64,000 nucleotides of DNA from JASLBX01 sp036373915 (lineage in GTDB: Bacteria; Actinomycetota; Actinomycetes; Jiangellales; Jiangellaceae): assembly GCA_036373915.1 (NCBI GenBank), contig DASUUU010000135.1, positions 8,064-72,063 on the forward strand. Direction: 5' to 3'. Below are positions 1 to 8,328 of this stretch, piece after piece. The notes beneath the pieces are model-generated. The model was not told where the DNA came from. It worked only from the letters and a program-made list of their open reading frames with translations, and searched no databases. The stretch's first letter is position 1; each line of letters begins with the position of its first letter. The translations under genes were made by a program, and so were the position numbers.

Positions 1-143
1 CCCCGGTCGGCGCCGACGGCGACGACTTTCGCCCCGTAGCCCGGGTCCGCGCACGCCTCGAGCAGAGCTTGCAGGTTGCTGCCCGTGCCCGAGATGAGAA
101 CGACCAGGCGAGCGGGACGGTCGGGCGCTGGGCGATGCTGCAC
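1..143 (-). CDS. purN: Phosphoribosylglycinamide formyltransferase, N-terminal fragment (cut by window edge)
   Basis: Reading in from the edge on the minus strand, the translation starts VQHRPAPDRPARLVVLIS and continues GTGSNLQALLEACADPGYGA. The GTGSN turn after a beta strand is the substrate-phosphate loop of PurN, which formylates glycinamide ribonucleotide in purine synthesis using 10-formyl-THF. I chose the GTG at 143. A CTG at 170 that overlaps the stop of the upstream gene is also in frame. The gene lies just downstream of the DUF6350 gene on the same strand, an arrangement common in actinobacteria, where purH usually follows. About 48 residues are visible. Confidence 0.85.
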   Translation of the reverse strand, partial: MQHRPAPDRPARLVVLISGTGSNLQALLEACADPGYGAKVVAVGADR

Positions 144-166
144 GGGCAGCGACGATACCGCCGCGC

Positions 167-1360
167 TCAGCCGGCGTCGGACCGCCGTAGCCAATCGGGC
201 AGCGGGCGACCCAACAGCGAGATGATAAGCGCCGGGACGCCCACCAACGCGGCCGTTGCCGCGGCGACCTGCCACGGCACGGGTCCGATCACGCTGAGCC
301 TTCCGGCGCCGGCCGGTCCACCGGACACGGCGGCGAGCACGGCCATCGTCACTGCCGCCAGGCCGGTCGTCAGGGCTACGCAAAGGACGACGTCCTGCGT
401 CGTCGACAGCCGTCGGCGCACGATCCATCCAGCGAGCCCGCCCGCGATGATTGGCCCGGCCAGGGCGAGCCAGCCCAGCGTGCCGAGATCGCCGGCCGGC
501 AGCGCACCGAGTGGTGGCAGCGCCGGGACCAGCCCAAGCTCCACGCCACCCGGGGCCACCGACGTGCCGGTGCCAACTGCGAACCCGGGACCCAGCGCGA
601 ACGCCGCAGCCCAAACCACCGCATTGGGCACTATCGCGGCCGTGATGGCGGCCAGCACGACTATGCCGGGTAAGTCCGGATCGAGCCGTTCTGTAACGGC
701 ACCGATCTGGTCGGCGTGGACGGCGCCGCTGATCGCGATCAACCCGGCCCCGGCGGCGAGCAACGTCGCTACGGCCACTCCTGCGGCCCGCACCGCGGTG
801 CGTTGCCAGTGCTCCAGCCTGGCGAGCAGCGGCCTGGCCAGGCCGGCTTCGCGGATCACCCCGAGGCCGGCGGCGCAGCCGGCCAGGAGCATCGTCCAGA
901 CGACCGCACTCTGCGGAGCGGCGCTCATCCGTTCGGTGCCGGACAGGCCCGCGACGAGACCGCCGCCGGCCGCATACGTCGCGATGGCGGGTCCGACGAC
1001 GGTGGCCGAATCCCACCCGCCGACGACCCCGGCCACATGCGCGGACCAGCGCGCGGCCCGGTAGATCAGCAAGGCGATGAGGACGGCCAGCCCGCCCGGC
1101 GCGAGCTGGATCGTCGTGCCGTCAATCGTCAATCCGACCCGGTGCGCGGCGAGCCACACCGACGCGCCGATGCGTAGTGGCTCGCTCACGGGGGCCTCGG
1201 CCCCATCGCCGAGCCAGACAACGAGGGCGGGCAAGCTGGCCACCGCCAGGCCGGCCACGAGTGCCCAGCCGGCCGCCAGTAGGGCAGCCAGCCACGGTAC
1301 CCGCGAGCCCCACCGAGGCTCGTCGCGCCTCAGCAGCGGCCGGGCCAACACCTCGGTCAC
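167..1360 (-). CDS. DUF6350 family polytopic membrane protein
   Basis: The product is 397 aa and made almost entirely of hydrophobic Ala/Val/Leu/Gly segments with short loops, about ten membrane spans. It begins at GTG (VTEVLARPLLRRDEPRW). The longer open frame upstream of this GTG is Arg/Pro rich and not protein-like, so the start is placed at 1360. The position immediately upstream of purN on the same strand, with only 23 bp between this stop and the purN GTG, matches the actinobacterial family annotated DUF6350 and linked to cell division by annotation. The molecular function is unknown and I infer nothing beyond membrane location. Confidence 0.75.
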   Translation of the reverse strand: MTEVLARPLLRRDEPRWGSRVPWLAALLAAGWALVAGLAVASLPALVVWLGDGAEAPVSEPLRIGASVWLAAHRVGLTIDGTTIQLAPGGLAVLIALLIYRAARWSAHVAGVVGGWDSATVVGPAIATYAAGGGLVAGLSGTERMSAAPQSAVVWTMLLAGCAAGLGVIREAGLARPLLARLEHWQRTAVRAAGVAVATLLAAGAGLIAISGAVHADQIGAVTERLDPDLPGIVVLAAITAAIVPNAVVWAAAFALGPGFAVGTGTSVAPGGVELGLVPALPPLGALPAGDLGTLGWLALAGPIIAGGLAGWIVRRRLSTTQDVVLCVALTTGLAAVTMAVLAAVSGGPAGAGRLSVIGPVPWQVAAATAALVGVPALIISLLGRPLPDWLRRSDAG

Positions 1361-1572
1361 CGTTCCATCCTCACCGGCGCCATAGCCACCGAGCGGCCAG
1401 CGACACGCCCTGCGGTCCCGGAGATTCGATCCCCTCTCGAACGCAACCAGGTCTCGTCGACGGGGGTCATGACGAGTAAGCGCCCGCGAAGAGGCCCACG
1501 CCGCACCGGGTGCAAAGGCTGCCGTAGACACCGCAAGTCCCACTGCCCGCGACACCGCGACCGAGGAGAGAC

Positions 1573-2421
1573 ATGACCGAGCCGGACCAACTCCAGGAGG
1601 GCCTGCGAGCCCTGGAGTCGGACTTGCTCGATGTCCGCTTGGCCGGCCCGGAGGCGGCCCGGCGCCGGGGGCGGCAACGTACCCGGCACCGCACGGCCGC
1701 CGTCGTGGGAGGGCTCGCGATCGTGGCCGCCGCCGGTTTCCTGAACCCCCTCGAATCTCGAACCGGCGGCGAGCCACCGCCGGCGGCCCCGGCGACGCGG
1801 GTCGACCGAACGCCGGCCACCACCTCGACGCCTTCCATCCCGGCGATGACCGAAGACGTCCTGCTCGACGCCGCCGACCTGGAGCCGCAGGACGGCGGAT
1901 GGCAGGCCACCGGCACGCCGTGGGCCGGCCAGGGTCCGTTCGCCTGCGCACCAGGTGGCGCCGAGGGCGCCGACGAGGCGATGCTGGCCTCGTTCGCCCC
2001 AGCCGAGGAAGGCCGCCTGGATCAGGTGGTCGAGCGGTATCACTCGCCAGGTGACGCCGAAGCCCGGTTCGACGAGGTTCGGGCCGCGGTGGCCGAGTGT
2101 GCATCACAGCTCGACGTGGCAACCGGCGGGCGGCCCGAGTTCTGGCAACTCGCCGGTGTGGGAGACGCCGCGTGGGTCGCCGGGTACTGGACGTCCGAGA
2201 CCGCGGGCGAGGCACGTCGCAGGGTGGAGATCGGCGTCGTCTGGACTGGCACCGCTGTCACGCACGTCACGTGGGGTTTCCTGGCCGAGGATTCGATCGA
2301 GCCGGTGGTGACGGACGCGACGGTGGCCGCGGCCGAAAAGTTGTGCGTGGCAGCGGGTGGGGCGTGCGTGTCGGATCCGGTGTTGGAGCCGGACGCGGCA
2401 GCATCGGAGAACGCGTCATGA
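1573..2421 (+). CDS. Single-pass membrane protein with extracellular sensor-like domain, paralogue of the 3022 gene
   Basis: The product is 282 aa. A short cytosolic N-terminus carries the motif GPEAARRRGRQRTRHR, then one membrane span (about residues 44-60), a Pro/Thr-rich linker, and an exported domain with several cysteines. The same cytosolic motif (GPDAARRRARQRTRRQ) and overall layout occur in the protein at 3022, so the two are paralogues flanking the sigma factor gene. The exported part loosely resembles PknH-type sensor domains. I see no canonical zinc anti-sigma motif. A role as an accessory or anti-sigma partner of the sigma factor is inferred from position only. GAGGAGAG before the ATG serves as ribosome site. 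Confidence 0.6.
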   Translation: MTEPDQLQEGLRALESDLLDVRLAGPEAARRRGRQRTRHRTAAVVGGLAIVAAAGFLNPLESRTGGEPPPAAPATRVDRTPATTSTPSIPAMTEDVLLDAADLEPQDGGWQATGTPWAGQGPFACAPGGAEGADEAMLASFAPAEEGRLDQVVERYHSPGDAEARFDEVRAAVAECASQLDVATGGRPEFWQLAGVGDAAWVAGYWTSETAGEARRRVEIGVVWTGTAVTHVTWGFLAEDSIEPVVTDATVAAAEKLCVAAGGACVSDPVLEPDAAASENAS

Positions 2422-2474
2422 GTCACCTCGACACCGGACGCAACCAGACGCAGAACTCAGGCGTCCTATCAATT

Positions 2475-2501
2475 GAGCCCGGCTCCCCACCAGCCGGGCT
2501 C
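2475..2501 (+). terminator. Stem-loop between the membrane protein and sigma factor genes
   Basis: A perfect 10-bp GC-rich stem (GAGCCCGGCT / AGCCGGGCTC) with a 7-nt loop lies 54 nt after the preceding stop and 24 nt before the sigma factor ATG. There is no long T-tract, as is usual in actinobacteria. It would terminate or attenuate transcription entering the sigma factor gene. Confidence 0.65.
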
Positions 2502-2525
2502 GCCATACGTCAGCAGCGGAGAGCC

Positions 2526-3032
2526 ATGAGCAGCCAGTCCGAGGAGTTCGACGCGTTCTACCACGCGACGAACCGCCGGTTGTTACATCAGATGTACGCG
2601 ATGACCGGGAACCTCGCCGACGCACAGGAATGCGTTCAGGAGGCTTACGCGCGAGCCTGGCAGCACTGGAAGTCGGTGCAGCAGGCCGCCGATCCCGCTG
2701 CCTGGGTGCGGACGGTCGCGTGGCGGATCGCCGCCAGCCGGTGGCGCAAGGCGCGCAACGGGGTGAAAGCCTTCGCGCGCCACGGCCGTCCCGAGCACAG
2801 CCAGCCGCCGTCGCCGGACCACGTGGCGCTGGTGTCGGCCCTGCGGAACATCTCCGAGGAGCAGCGAAGGGCCATCGTCCTGCACCACCTCGTCGGCATG
2901 TCGGTCGACGAGGTCGCCCGTGAGGTCGGGGCCCCCGTCGGCACGATCAAGGCGCGGCTGTCCCGCGGCCGCGCCGCGCTCGCGGAGTTACTTCGCGACG
3001 AGCCGGTGGGAGGTGACGCAGATGTCCACTGA
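2526..3032 (+). CDS. ECF-like RNA polymerase sigma factor (SigE-family)
   Basis: The product is 168 aa. Region 2 occupies roughly residues 8-75 (EEFDAFYHATNRRLLHQMYA, with DAQECVQEAYARAWQHW), and region 4 roughly 105-160 with the helix-turn-helix MSVDEVAREVGAPVGTIKAR. Length and domain order match minimal ECF/SigE-type factors that direct core polymerase to stress promoters. The stop overlaps the ATG of the next gene by 11 nt, so the sigma factor and the membrane protein at 3022 are translationally coupled. That is the usual arrangement for a sigma factor and its membrane-bound antagonist, although this antagonist is inferred only. A stem-loop lies just upstream. Confidence 0.9.
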   Translation: MSSQSEEFDAFYHATNRRLLHQMYAMTGNLADAQECVQEAYARAWQHWKSVQQAADPAAWVRTVAWRIAASRWRKARNGVKAFARHGRPEHSQPPSPDHVALVSALRNISEEQRRAIVLHHLVGMSVDEVAREVGAPVGTIKARLSRGRAALAELLRDEPVGGDADVH

Positions 3033-4392
3033 GTGGAACGACCTCGAGCATCGCCTTCGCGACCTCGGCTCCGACATCGGCGGCGCACCGCTCCCCGGCC
3101 CGGATGCGGCTCGGCGCCGCGCTCGCCAGCGGACCCGCCGGCAGGTCGCCGGCGCGACGCTCGGCGCTGTGGCCGCCGCCGCCATCGGCGTGGCCGTGCT
3201 GGGCGGGCTCGGACCGATGTCCATCTCACAACCAGAACCTGCCGACACACCGACGCCGACGCCGAGCCAGAGCCCGACCGGAGACGCCATTGAGCCGGGC
3301 GACGAGCTGATGTTGACGGTAGAAGACCTGGAAGCCTCATACGCCGACCCCGAGCTGGCCGCCCAGATCGGCTGGGAACCGGCCGATCCGCCGAGTGAGC
3401 CGCTGCTGTGCGCACCGACCGCCGGAGCCGACACGGTCTCTGGCTGGTTCCGTACGGCGGACGACGGCTACTTGAACCAGTTCATCGAGATCAGCACCGC
3501 TGATGCCGCCCAGGCCAGATTCGACGCGGTCATCGACGAGGTGCTCTCGTGTGTCGAGGAGCGCAACGCCGAGAACCCAGATGACAACTGGCTCAATGTG
3601 GTGTGGACGGTCGACGGGATCGGAGACTCGCTGTGGACGGCGGACTATGCCGTCCCACCACGCGGCCCCAATGGTGAGCTGATGATCGTCCAGGTTTCGG
3701 TGGTGCTTACCGGGGATGCCATCACAGTCGTCACCCAGGCAGGGCTGGGCATGGAGGCGCACAATGTCGGACCGCTGCCCTACCAGATCGCGATGGCTGC
3801 GGCTGATCGTCTGTGCACCTCGGCTGGGCGGGACTGCATCGGCGACCCGGTGCCGCAGCGAGTACACCCACCCGTCAACAGCGACGCGGAGCCGGGCTGG
3901 CTGACCATCGACGACATCGTCACCGCCATGCCCTACTTCGAAACGATCGGTGAGGTGGGAGCCATCCACGACGGCGACGGGTACGGCCACATCTGCATGG
4001 AGGCCGTCAACCCCGTGGCGGCCGGTGCAACAGCCGTGTCCAATCGGCAGTACACCGACCCGCTCGACCCGACACTCGAGACCGACTTCTTCGAGCACAT
4101 CGCCCGGTTCGAATCCGACCAGGCGGCGCGGGCTCATTACGACGATGTGGTCAACGCCGTCGAGGGGTGCGGTGCACAGCAGATCGGCACGACCGCAGGA
4201 CCGGGCTACGAAGGCGTCGGGTGGCTGGCCGAGGACGAGTTCGCGCCATTCCACCTCGGCGTGGCGGTCAACGGATCCGATGTCGCGGTGATCGTCCTGG
4301 GCCAGCCATGGTCTTCGCACGTCGAACTCCCTCCCGACCAGACGCTCGAGTTGCTGGGCCGCGTCGGCACCCGACTGGGGGATCTGGAGTAG
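3022..4392 (+). CDS. Membrane-anchored putative sigma-factor regulator with duplicated extracellular sensor domain
   Basis: The product is 456 aa. A cytosolic N-terminus of about 45 residues contains GPDAARRRARQRTRRQ. One membrane span (about 46-66) and a Pro/Thr linker follow. Two exported domains of similar layout come next, roughly 100-290 and 300-456, each with cysteine pairs and a 'F(E/D)..A.FD.V...V..C' pattern. The ATG lies inside the end of the sigma factor gene. The fold suggestion (PknH-like lipoprotein or sensor domain) is by eye. The coupling suggests it holds the sigma factor at the membrane, but the canonical HxxxCxxC anti-sigma motif is absent, so this remains an inference. Confidence 0.6.
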   Translation: MSTEWNDLEHRLRDLGSDIGGAPLPGPDAARRRARQRTRRQVAGATLGAVAAAAIGVAVLGGLGPMSISQPEPADTPTPTPSQSPTGDAIEPGDELMLTVEDLEASYADPELAAQIGWEPADPPSEPLLCAPTAGADTVSGWFRTADDGYLNQFIEISTADAAQARFDAVIDEVLSCVEERNAENPDDNWLNVVWTVDGIGDSLWTADYAVPPRGPNGELMIVQVSVVLTGDAITVVTQAGLGMEAHNVGPLPYQIAMAAADRLCTSAGRDCIGDPVPQRVHPPVNSDAEPGWLTIDDIVTAMPYFETIGEVGAIHDGDGYGHICMEAVNPVAAGATAVSNRQYTDPLDPTLETDFFEHIARFESDQAARAHYDDVVNAVEGCGAQQIGTTAGPGYEGVGWLAEDEFAPFHLGVAVNGSDVAVIVLGQPWSSHVELPPDQTLELLGRVGTRLGDLE

Positions 4393-4478
4393 CCGGTCGC
4401 GCGGGCCGGCCTACGACGGGGATCGCCGTGCCCAGCCTGCCCGGGCGACCGCGCTGCCGGGTTGCCACACTCGGTGGC

Positions 4479-5705
4479 ATGACCCGCGACGACGCAATCG
4501 CCCGTGACCTGGCCGATCCGCTGGCTTCCCTGCGCGACAGGTTCGTGCTTGCCGACGGACTGATCTACCTGGACGGCAACTCGCTGGGGCCGTTACCCGT
4601 CGGTGTGCCCGAGCGGGTCACCGCAGTCGTCACCGAGCAGTGGGGCAAGGATCTGATCGCGTCGTGGAATGCTCACGACTGGATGCGCCTGCCGACCATG
4701 GTCGGTGCAAAGATCGCTCGGCTGGTCGGCGCACCGGACGGCACCGTAGTGGTCGGCGACTCCACCAGCGTCCAGTTGTTCAAACTTCTCCTAGCGGCGA
4801 GCAGGCTCCGGCCGGACCGGCGCGTGATCGTTACCGATCCCGCCACGTTTCCGACGGACGCCTACATCGCGGCCAGTGTCGCCCGGCTCACCGATCGCGA
4901 GATCCGCTGGTGCGAGCCGTCAACCGTCGAGGCATCGCTGGCCGGGGACGTCGCCGTCCTCGCCCTCACCCACGTCGACTACCGCACCGGCCAGATGTAC
5001 GACGCCGCCGCGCTCACCGCCGCGGCGCATGCCGTGGACGCGCTGGTGTGCTGGGACCTCTGCCACTCCGCCGGCGCCGCTGACGTCGAGCTGGCCGGCT
5101 GGGACGCGGACTTCGCGGTCGGCTGCGGGTACAAGTACCTCAACGGCGGCCCCGGCGCACCCGCGTTCGCGTACGTCCATCCCCGCTGGCACGATTCGCT
5201 CGATCAACCACTGCCCGGCTGGCTGGGCCACGCGGATCCGTTCGCCTTTGAGCAGCGTTACCGTCCGGCGCCCGGGATCGAGCGCGTCCGGACCGGAACT
5301 CCCGATGTGCTGTCCATGATCGCGCTCGACGCCGCGCTCGACGCTTTCGACGGTGTGTCGACGGCCGACTTGCGCAGCAAGTCGTTAGCGCTGACCGACT
5401 ACTTCATCGCACTGGCGGTCGAACGGCTGACACCCTACGGCGTCGTTATCGAAGCGCCACTGGAGTACGAGCGGCGAGGTTCACAGGTCTGCCTTCGCCA
5501 TCCGGATGCCTACGGGCTGGTGCAGGCGCTCATCGCCCGCGGCGTCGTGGGCGATTTCCGGACGCCCGATCTGGCTCGCTTCGGGTTCGCGCCGATGTAC
5601 ACCCGGTTCGTGGACGTCTGGGACGCGGTTGAGCAGGCCGCCGCAGTCCTCGCGGGCAACGAGTTCGCCGATGCCGAGTACGCCACCCGCAAGATGGTTA
5701 CGTGA
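4479..5705 (+). CDS. kynU: Kynureninase
   Basis: The product is 408 aa, a PLP-dependent fold-type I enzyme that splits kynurenine (or 3-hydroxykynurenine) into anthranilate and alanine. Recognisable features are the N-terminal YLDGNSLGPLP, GDSTSVQLFKLL (cofactor phosphate loop), THVDYRTGQMYD, WDLCHSAGA and GCGYKYLNGGPGAPAF, where Lys219 is the Schiff-base lysine. The C-terminal part has RTGTPDVLSMIAL. The ATG was chosen because homology begins right after it; upstream frame is Arg-rich noise. No kynA or kynB neighbour is present, so this is an isolated catabolic gene. It is convergent with sucD across a strong hairpin. Confidence 0.93.
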   Translation: MTRDDAIARDLADPLASLRDRFVLADGLIYLDGNSLGPLPVGVPERVTAVVTEQWGKDLIASWNAHDWMRLPTMVGAKIARLVGAPDGTVVVGDSTSVQLFKLLLAASRLRPDRRVIVTDPATFPTDAYIAASVARLTDREIRWCEPSTVEASLAGDVAVLALTHVDYRTGQMYDAAALTAAAHAVDALVCWDLCHSAGAADVELAGWDADFAVGCGYKYLNGGPGAPAFAYVHPRWHDSLDQPLPGWLGHADPFAFEQRYRPAPGIERVRTGTPDVLSMIALDAALDAFDGVSTADLRSKSLALTDYFIALAVERLTPYGVVIEAPLEYERRGSQVCLRHPDAYGLVQALIARGVVGDFRTPDLARFGFAPMYTRFVDVWDAVEQAAAVLAGNEFADAEYATRKMVT

Positions 5706-5731
5706 CCGAGTGGGCGGCCCAGCAGGGTTGT

Positions 5732-5796
5732 CGGCGCCGTACCACCCGCGTGCGGGTGGTACGGCGCGGACACGCCTGCTGAACGTGATCGAACTA
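5732..5796. repeat. Dispersed intergenic repeat unit, copy 1
   Basis: The unit runs from CGGCGCCGTACCACCCGC to CTGCTGAACGTGATCGAAC and is nearly collinear with 21553-21618, with the same ends and a divergent middle. A partial relative is at 55656-55746. The unit touches the stop codon of sucD: on the minus strand it reads TAG followed at once by TTCGATCACGTTCAGCAGG. Confidence 0.8.
5734..5767. terminator. Bidirectional hairpin between kynU and sucD
   Basis: A perfect 16-bp stem (GCGCCGTACCACCCGC / GCGGGTGGTACGGCGC) with a 2-nt spacer sits between the convergent stops at 5705 and 5794. It is symmetrical and would act on transcripts from either side. It is part of the repeat unit 5732-5796. 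Confidence 0.8.
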
Positions 5797-6678
5797 GAGC
5801 GATTGCATGATGTCGCGCATGATGCGGGCCGTCTCGGACGGCGTCTTGCCGACCCGCACCCCGGCAGCCTCCAGGGCCTCGGCCTTGGCAACAGCCGTGC
5901 CGGACGAGCCGGACACGATAGCGCCGGCGTGGCCCATCGTCTTGCCCTCCGGTGCGGTGAAGCCGGCCACGTAACCCACGACCGGCTTGGTCACGTGCGC
6001 CTTGATGTACTCGGCCGCGCGCTCCTCGGCGTCTCCACCGATCTCGCCGATCATCACTATCGCGTCGGTCGCCGGGTCGGCTTCGAACGCCTCGATACAG
6101 TCGATGTGCGTCGTGCCGTTGATCGGATCGCCGCCGATGCCGACGCACGTCGAGAATCCGACGTCGCGCAGCTCGTACATCATCTGGTAGGTCAGCGTTC
6201 CGGACTTGCTGACCAGCCCGATCCGGCCCGGCTTGGTGATGTCGGCGGGAATGATTCCGGCGTTGGACTTGCCCGGACTGATCAGGCCCGGGCAGTTCGG
6301 GCCGATGATGCGGGTCACTCCCGAGTTCGCCGCGTGCTGGTAGAACGCCGCGGTGTCGTGCACCGGGATGCCCTCGGTGATGACCACGACAAGCGGCATG
6401 CCGGCGTCCACCGCCTCGACGACCGCATCTTTGGTGAACTTCGGCGGGACGAAGACCACCGATACGTCCGCGCCCGTGGTCTCCATCGCCTCCTTGACGG
6501 TGCCGAAGACGGGCACGGACTTCCCGTCGAACTCCACCGTCTCACCCGCCTTGCGCGGGTTGACGCCGCCGACGATGTTCGTGCCGGACCGCAGCATCCG
6601 GGCGGTGTGCTTGGTGCCCTCAGAGCCGGTCATGCCCTGAACGATGACCTTGGATTTCTCGGTCAGGAAGATAGCCAT
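5794..6678 (-). CDS. sucD: Succinyl-CoA synthetase (ADP-forming), alpha subunit
   Basis: The product is 294 aa. It binds CoA through its N-terminal Rossmann domain (VQGMTGSEGTKHTARM) and carries the active-site histidine that is phosphorylated during turnover, His250 in KTMGHAGAIVSG. It catalyses the substrate-level phosphorylation step of the TCA cycle (succinyl-CoA + ADP + Pi to succinate + ATP + CoA) together with SucC. IGPNCPG and GDPINGTTHIDC are further family blocks. It follows sucC by 12 bp in one operon. Length is normal. Confidence 0.97.
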   Translation of the reverse strand: MAIFLTEKSKVIVQGMTGSEGTKHTARMLRSGTNIVGGVNPRKAGETVEFDGKSVPVFGTVKEAMETTGADVSVVFVPPKFTKDAVVEAVDAGMPLVVVITEGIPVHDTAAFYQHAANSGVTRIIGPNCPGLISPGKSNAGIIPADITKPGRIGLVSKSGTLTYQMMYELRDVGFSTCVGIGGDPINGTTHIDCIEAFEADPATDAIVMIGEIGGDAEERAAEYIKAHVTKPVVGYVAGFTAPEGKTMGHAGAIVSGSSGTAVAKAEALEAAGVRVGKTPSETARIMRDIMQSL

Positions 6679-6690
6679 TGTTCGTCAGCC

Positions 6691-7878
6691 TCATTTCGCT
6701 GCGGCGAGCTCGGCCGCGCGTCGCGCAGCGCCGTCCATCGTGTCGACCTGCTCGAGACGAGGCAGGTTCGCGTCGGTCAAGATGCGCCGCCCCTCCTCGG
6801 CGTTATTGCCGTCCAGCCGGACGACCAGCGGATGCGTGATCTCATCGCCGCGGCTCTCCAGCAGCGCGAACGCCTGGACGATGCCTTTGGCCACCTCGTC
6901 ACATGCTGTGATGCCGCCGAAAACGTTGACGAACACGCTGCGCACGTCCGGGTCGGACAGGATGATCTCCAACCCGTTCGCCATCACCTCGGCGGACGCG
7001 CCACCGCCGATGTCGAGGAAGTTCGCCGGCTTGACCTGATGCCCATCCACGGCGAACTCCTCGCCCGCGTAGGCCACCACGTCCAGCGTGGACATGACCA
7101 GGCCGGCGCCGTTACCGATGATGCCGACCTCGCCGTCCAGCTTGACGTAGTTGAGGTCCTTCTCCTTCGCCCGCGCCTCGAGCGGGTCGGCCGCCGCGGT
7201 GTCGTGGTACTGCGCGTGGTGCGGCCGGCGGAAGGCTGCGTTGTCGTCCAGCGTCACCTTGCCGTCCAGCGCGAGGACCTGCCCGTCCGGCGTCTTGACC
7301 AGCGGGTTCACCTCGACGAGGGTGGCGTCCTCACCGGTGAACACGTCCCACAGCGTGACGAGCACGTCGATCACCTGATCGCGCACGTCCGGCGCGAACC
7401 TGGCGGCGTCGGCGATCGCGGCCGCCTTTGCGGAGTCCACGCCGCCGAGCGCGTCCACCGGTACCTTGGCCAGGGCTTCTGGACGCTCCACGGCCAGTTG
7501 CTCGATGTCGATGCCGCCTTCGACGCTGGCCATCGCCAGGTACGTTCGGTTGGCCCGGTCGAGCAGGTACGAGACGTAATACTCCTGCTCGATGTCACTG
7601 GCCTCGGTAACGAGCACGGTGTGGACCGTGTGACCCTTGATGTCCATGCCGAGGATGGCGCCGGCCTTCTCGGCCGCTTCGTCCGGAGTGCTCGCCAGCT
7701 TGACCCCGCCCGCCTTGCCTCGGCCTCCGGTCTTCACCTGTGCCTTCACGACAACCTGGGTGCCGAGCTCTGCGGCGACTGCTCGAGCCTGGTCAGCGGT
7801 GTCGGCGGTCTTACCGGGCAATACCGGCACGCCATGAGCGGCGAACAGTTCCTTCGCCTGGTACTCCATCAAGTCCAC
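6691..7878 (-). CDS. sucC: Succinyl-CoA synthetase (ADP-forming), beta subunit
   Basis: The product is 395 aa with an ATP-grasp N-terminal half (MDLMEYQAKELFAAHGVPV, VKAQVKTGGRGKAGGVKLA) and a C-terminal ligase half (LDIGGGASAEVM, NVFGGITACDEVAKGI). It is the nucleotide-binding partner of SucD. The start is a GTG encoding the MDLMEYQAKELF beginning that is invariant in the family; AAGGACAGGA precedes it. It is the first gene of a sucCD operon, and the 450-bp upstream gap holds repeats rather than another gene. Confidence 0.97.
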   Translation of the reverse strand: MDLMEYQAKELFAAHGVPVLPGKTADTADQARAVAAELGTQVVVKAQVKTGGRGKAGGVKLASTPDEAAEKAGAILGMDIKGHTVHTVLVTEASDIEQEYYVSYLLDRANRTYLAMASVEGGIDIEQLAVERPEALAKVPVDALGGVDSAKAAAIADAARFAPDVRDQVIDVLVTLWDVFTGEDATLVEVNPLVKTPDGQVLALDGKVTLDDNAAFRRPHHAQYHDTAAADPLEARAKEKDLNYVKLDGEVGIIGNGAGLVMSTLDVVAYAGEEFAVDGHQVKPANFLDIGGGASAEVMANGLEIILSDPDVRSVFVNVFGGITACDEVAKGIVQAFALLESRGDEITHPLVVRLDGNNAEEGRRILTDANLPRLEQVDTMDGAARRAAELAAAK

Positions 7879-8042
7879 GGTCTGCGTCCTGTCCTTGTCA
7901 CTTGACGCCGGGTCAGAGGGCGCCGATGGCCCCGCGGGTCGCAGGCCCGGCTGCCCGTCCAGAGCCTAGTCCGCCAACTCAGTGCCGGCAGCACGGGGTC
8001 GGCGCGCCCGCCCGGCTCTGCCTGGCACTGACCTTCACCGCC

Positions 8043-8092
8043 TTTGCAATGCACACCATGAGGAAGCGCTTCCTAGAGGTGTGCATTGCAAG
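8043..8092. repeat. Palindromic repeat of the TTTGCAATGCACACC family (compact copy)
   Basis: Fifty bp reads as one near-perfect palindrome. Arms TTTGCAATGCACACC and GGTGTGCATTGCAAG are joined by a core AGGAAGCGCTTCCT. The same arm sequence recurs at 27111-27243 and 35714-35952, each time between genes and in inverted orientation. Confidence 0.9.
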
Positions 8093-8140
8093 AGCCGGAC
8101 AGGGGCGGCCCGGGGCGTTAGAGCGGCATTCTCCAGGCTG

Positions 8141-8190
8141 CATGAGGCGGCACGAGGCCGCACTAGGCGTCACGAAGCGGCATGAGGAGG
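8141..8190. repeat. Five tandem degenerate 10-bp repeats
   Basis: Five consecutive decamers in exact register (CATGAGGCGG, CACGAGGCCG, CACTAGGCGT, CACGAAGCGG, CATGAGGAGG) share the consensus CAYGAGGCGG. The 10-bp period places them on one face of the helix. Confidence 0.6.
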
Positions 8191-8203
8191 AAGCGACCGG
8201 GCC

Positions 8204-8260
8204 CGTCGCGGCCTGCGCCTGCCGGTGGGAGGCTTTTCCCGGCGGGCGTAGGCCGCGACG
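8204..8260 (-). terminator. Long stem-loop downstream of the glycosidase-phosphoesterase gene
   Basis: Arms of 22 bp (starting CGTCGCGGCCTGCGCC and ending GGCGTAGGCCGCGACG) pair with about two mismatches around a 13-nt loop. It lies 69 nt after the stop of the 8329 gene on the minus strand. There is no T-tract. It is best read as a transcription terminator or 3'-end stabiliser. Confidence 0.55.
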
Positions 8261-8328
8261 TGTACTTCTGCCCGGCGCGCCGGGCACGGTCTGCCAGTGA
8301 CACCGGCCGGCCAGTGCGCGGGGCAGAG

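Larger units (their letters stand above)
7879..8328. other. 450-bp intergenic region upstream of sucC
   Basis: I find no credible gene here. It holds the sucCD 5' region (nearest 100 bp), a 50-bp palindrome, five phased 10-bp repeats and a long stem-loop that lies just after the stop of the glycosidase-phosphoesterase gene; each is listed separately. Short open frames here (MHT.RKR...) are translations of the palindrome. Confidence 0.7.

Noticed and set aside
1361..1572. tRNA-like fragment ATTCGATCCCCTCTCGAACG
   Set aside because: No acceptor or anticodon arm can be drawn around it.
5506..7905. Long plus-strand open frame of about 800 codons across sucCD
   Set aside because: It is antisense to sucC and sucD, whose protein motifs are unmistakable. 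High GC content creates long shadow frames.
8043..8300. Short open frames beginning MHT-RKR in the sucC upstream region and similar ones near 35.7 kb
   Set aside because: They are translations of the palindromic repeat arms and lack ribosome sites or conservation beyond the repeat.
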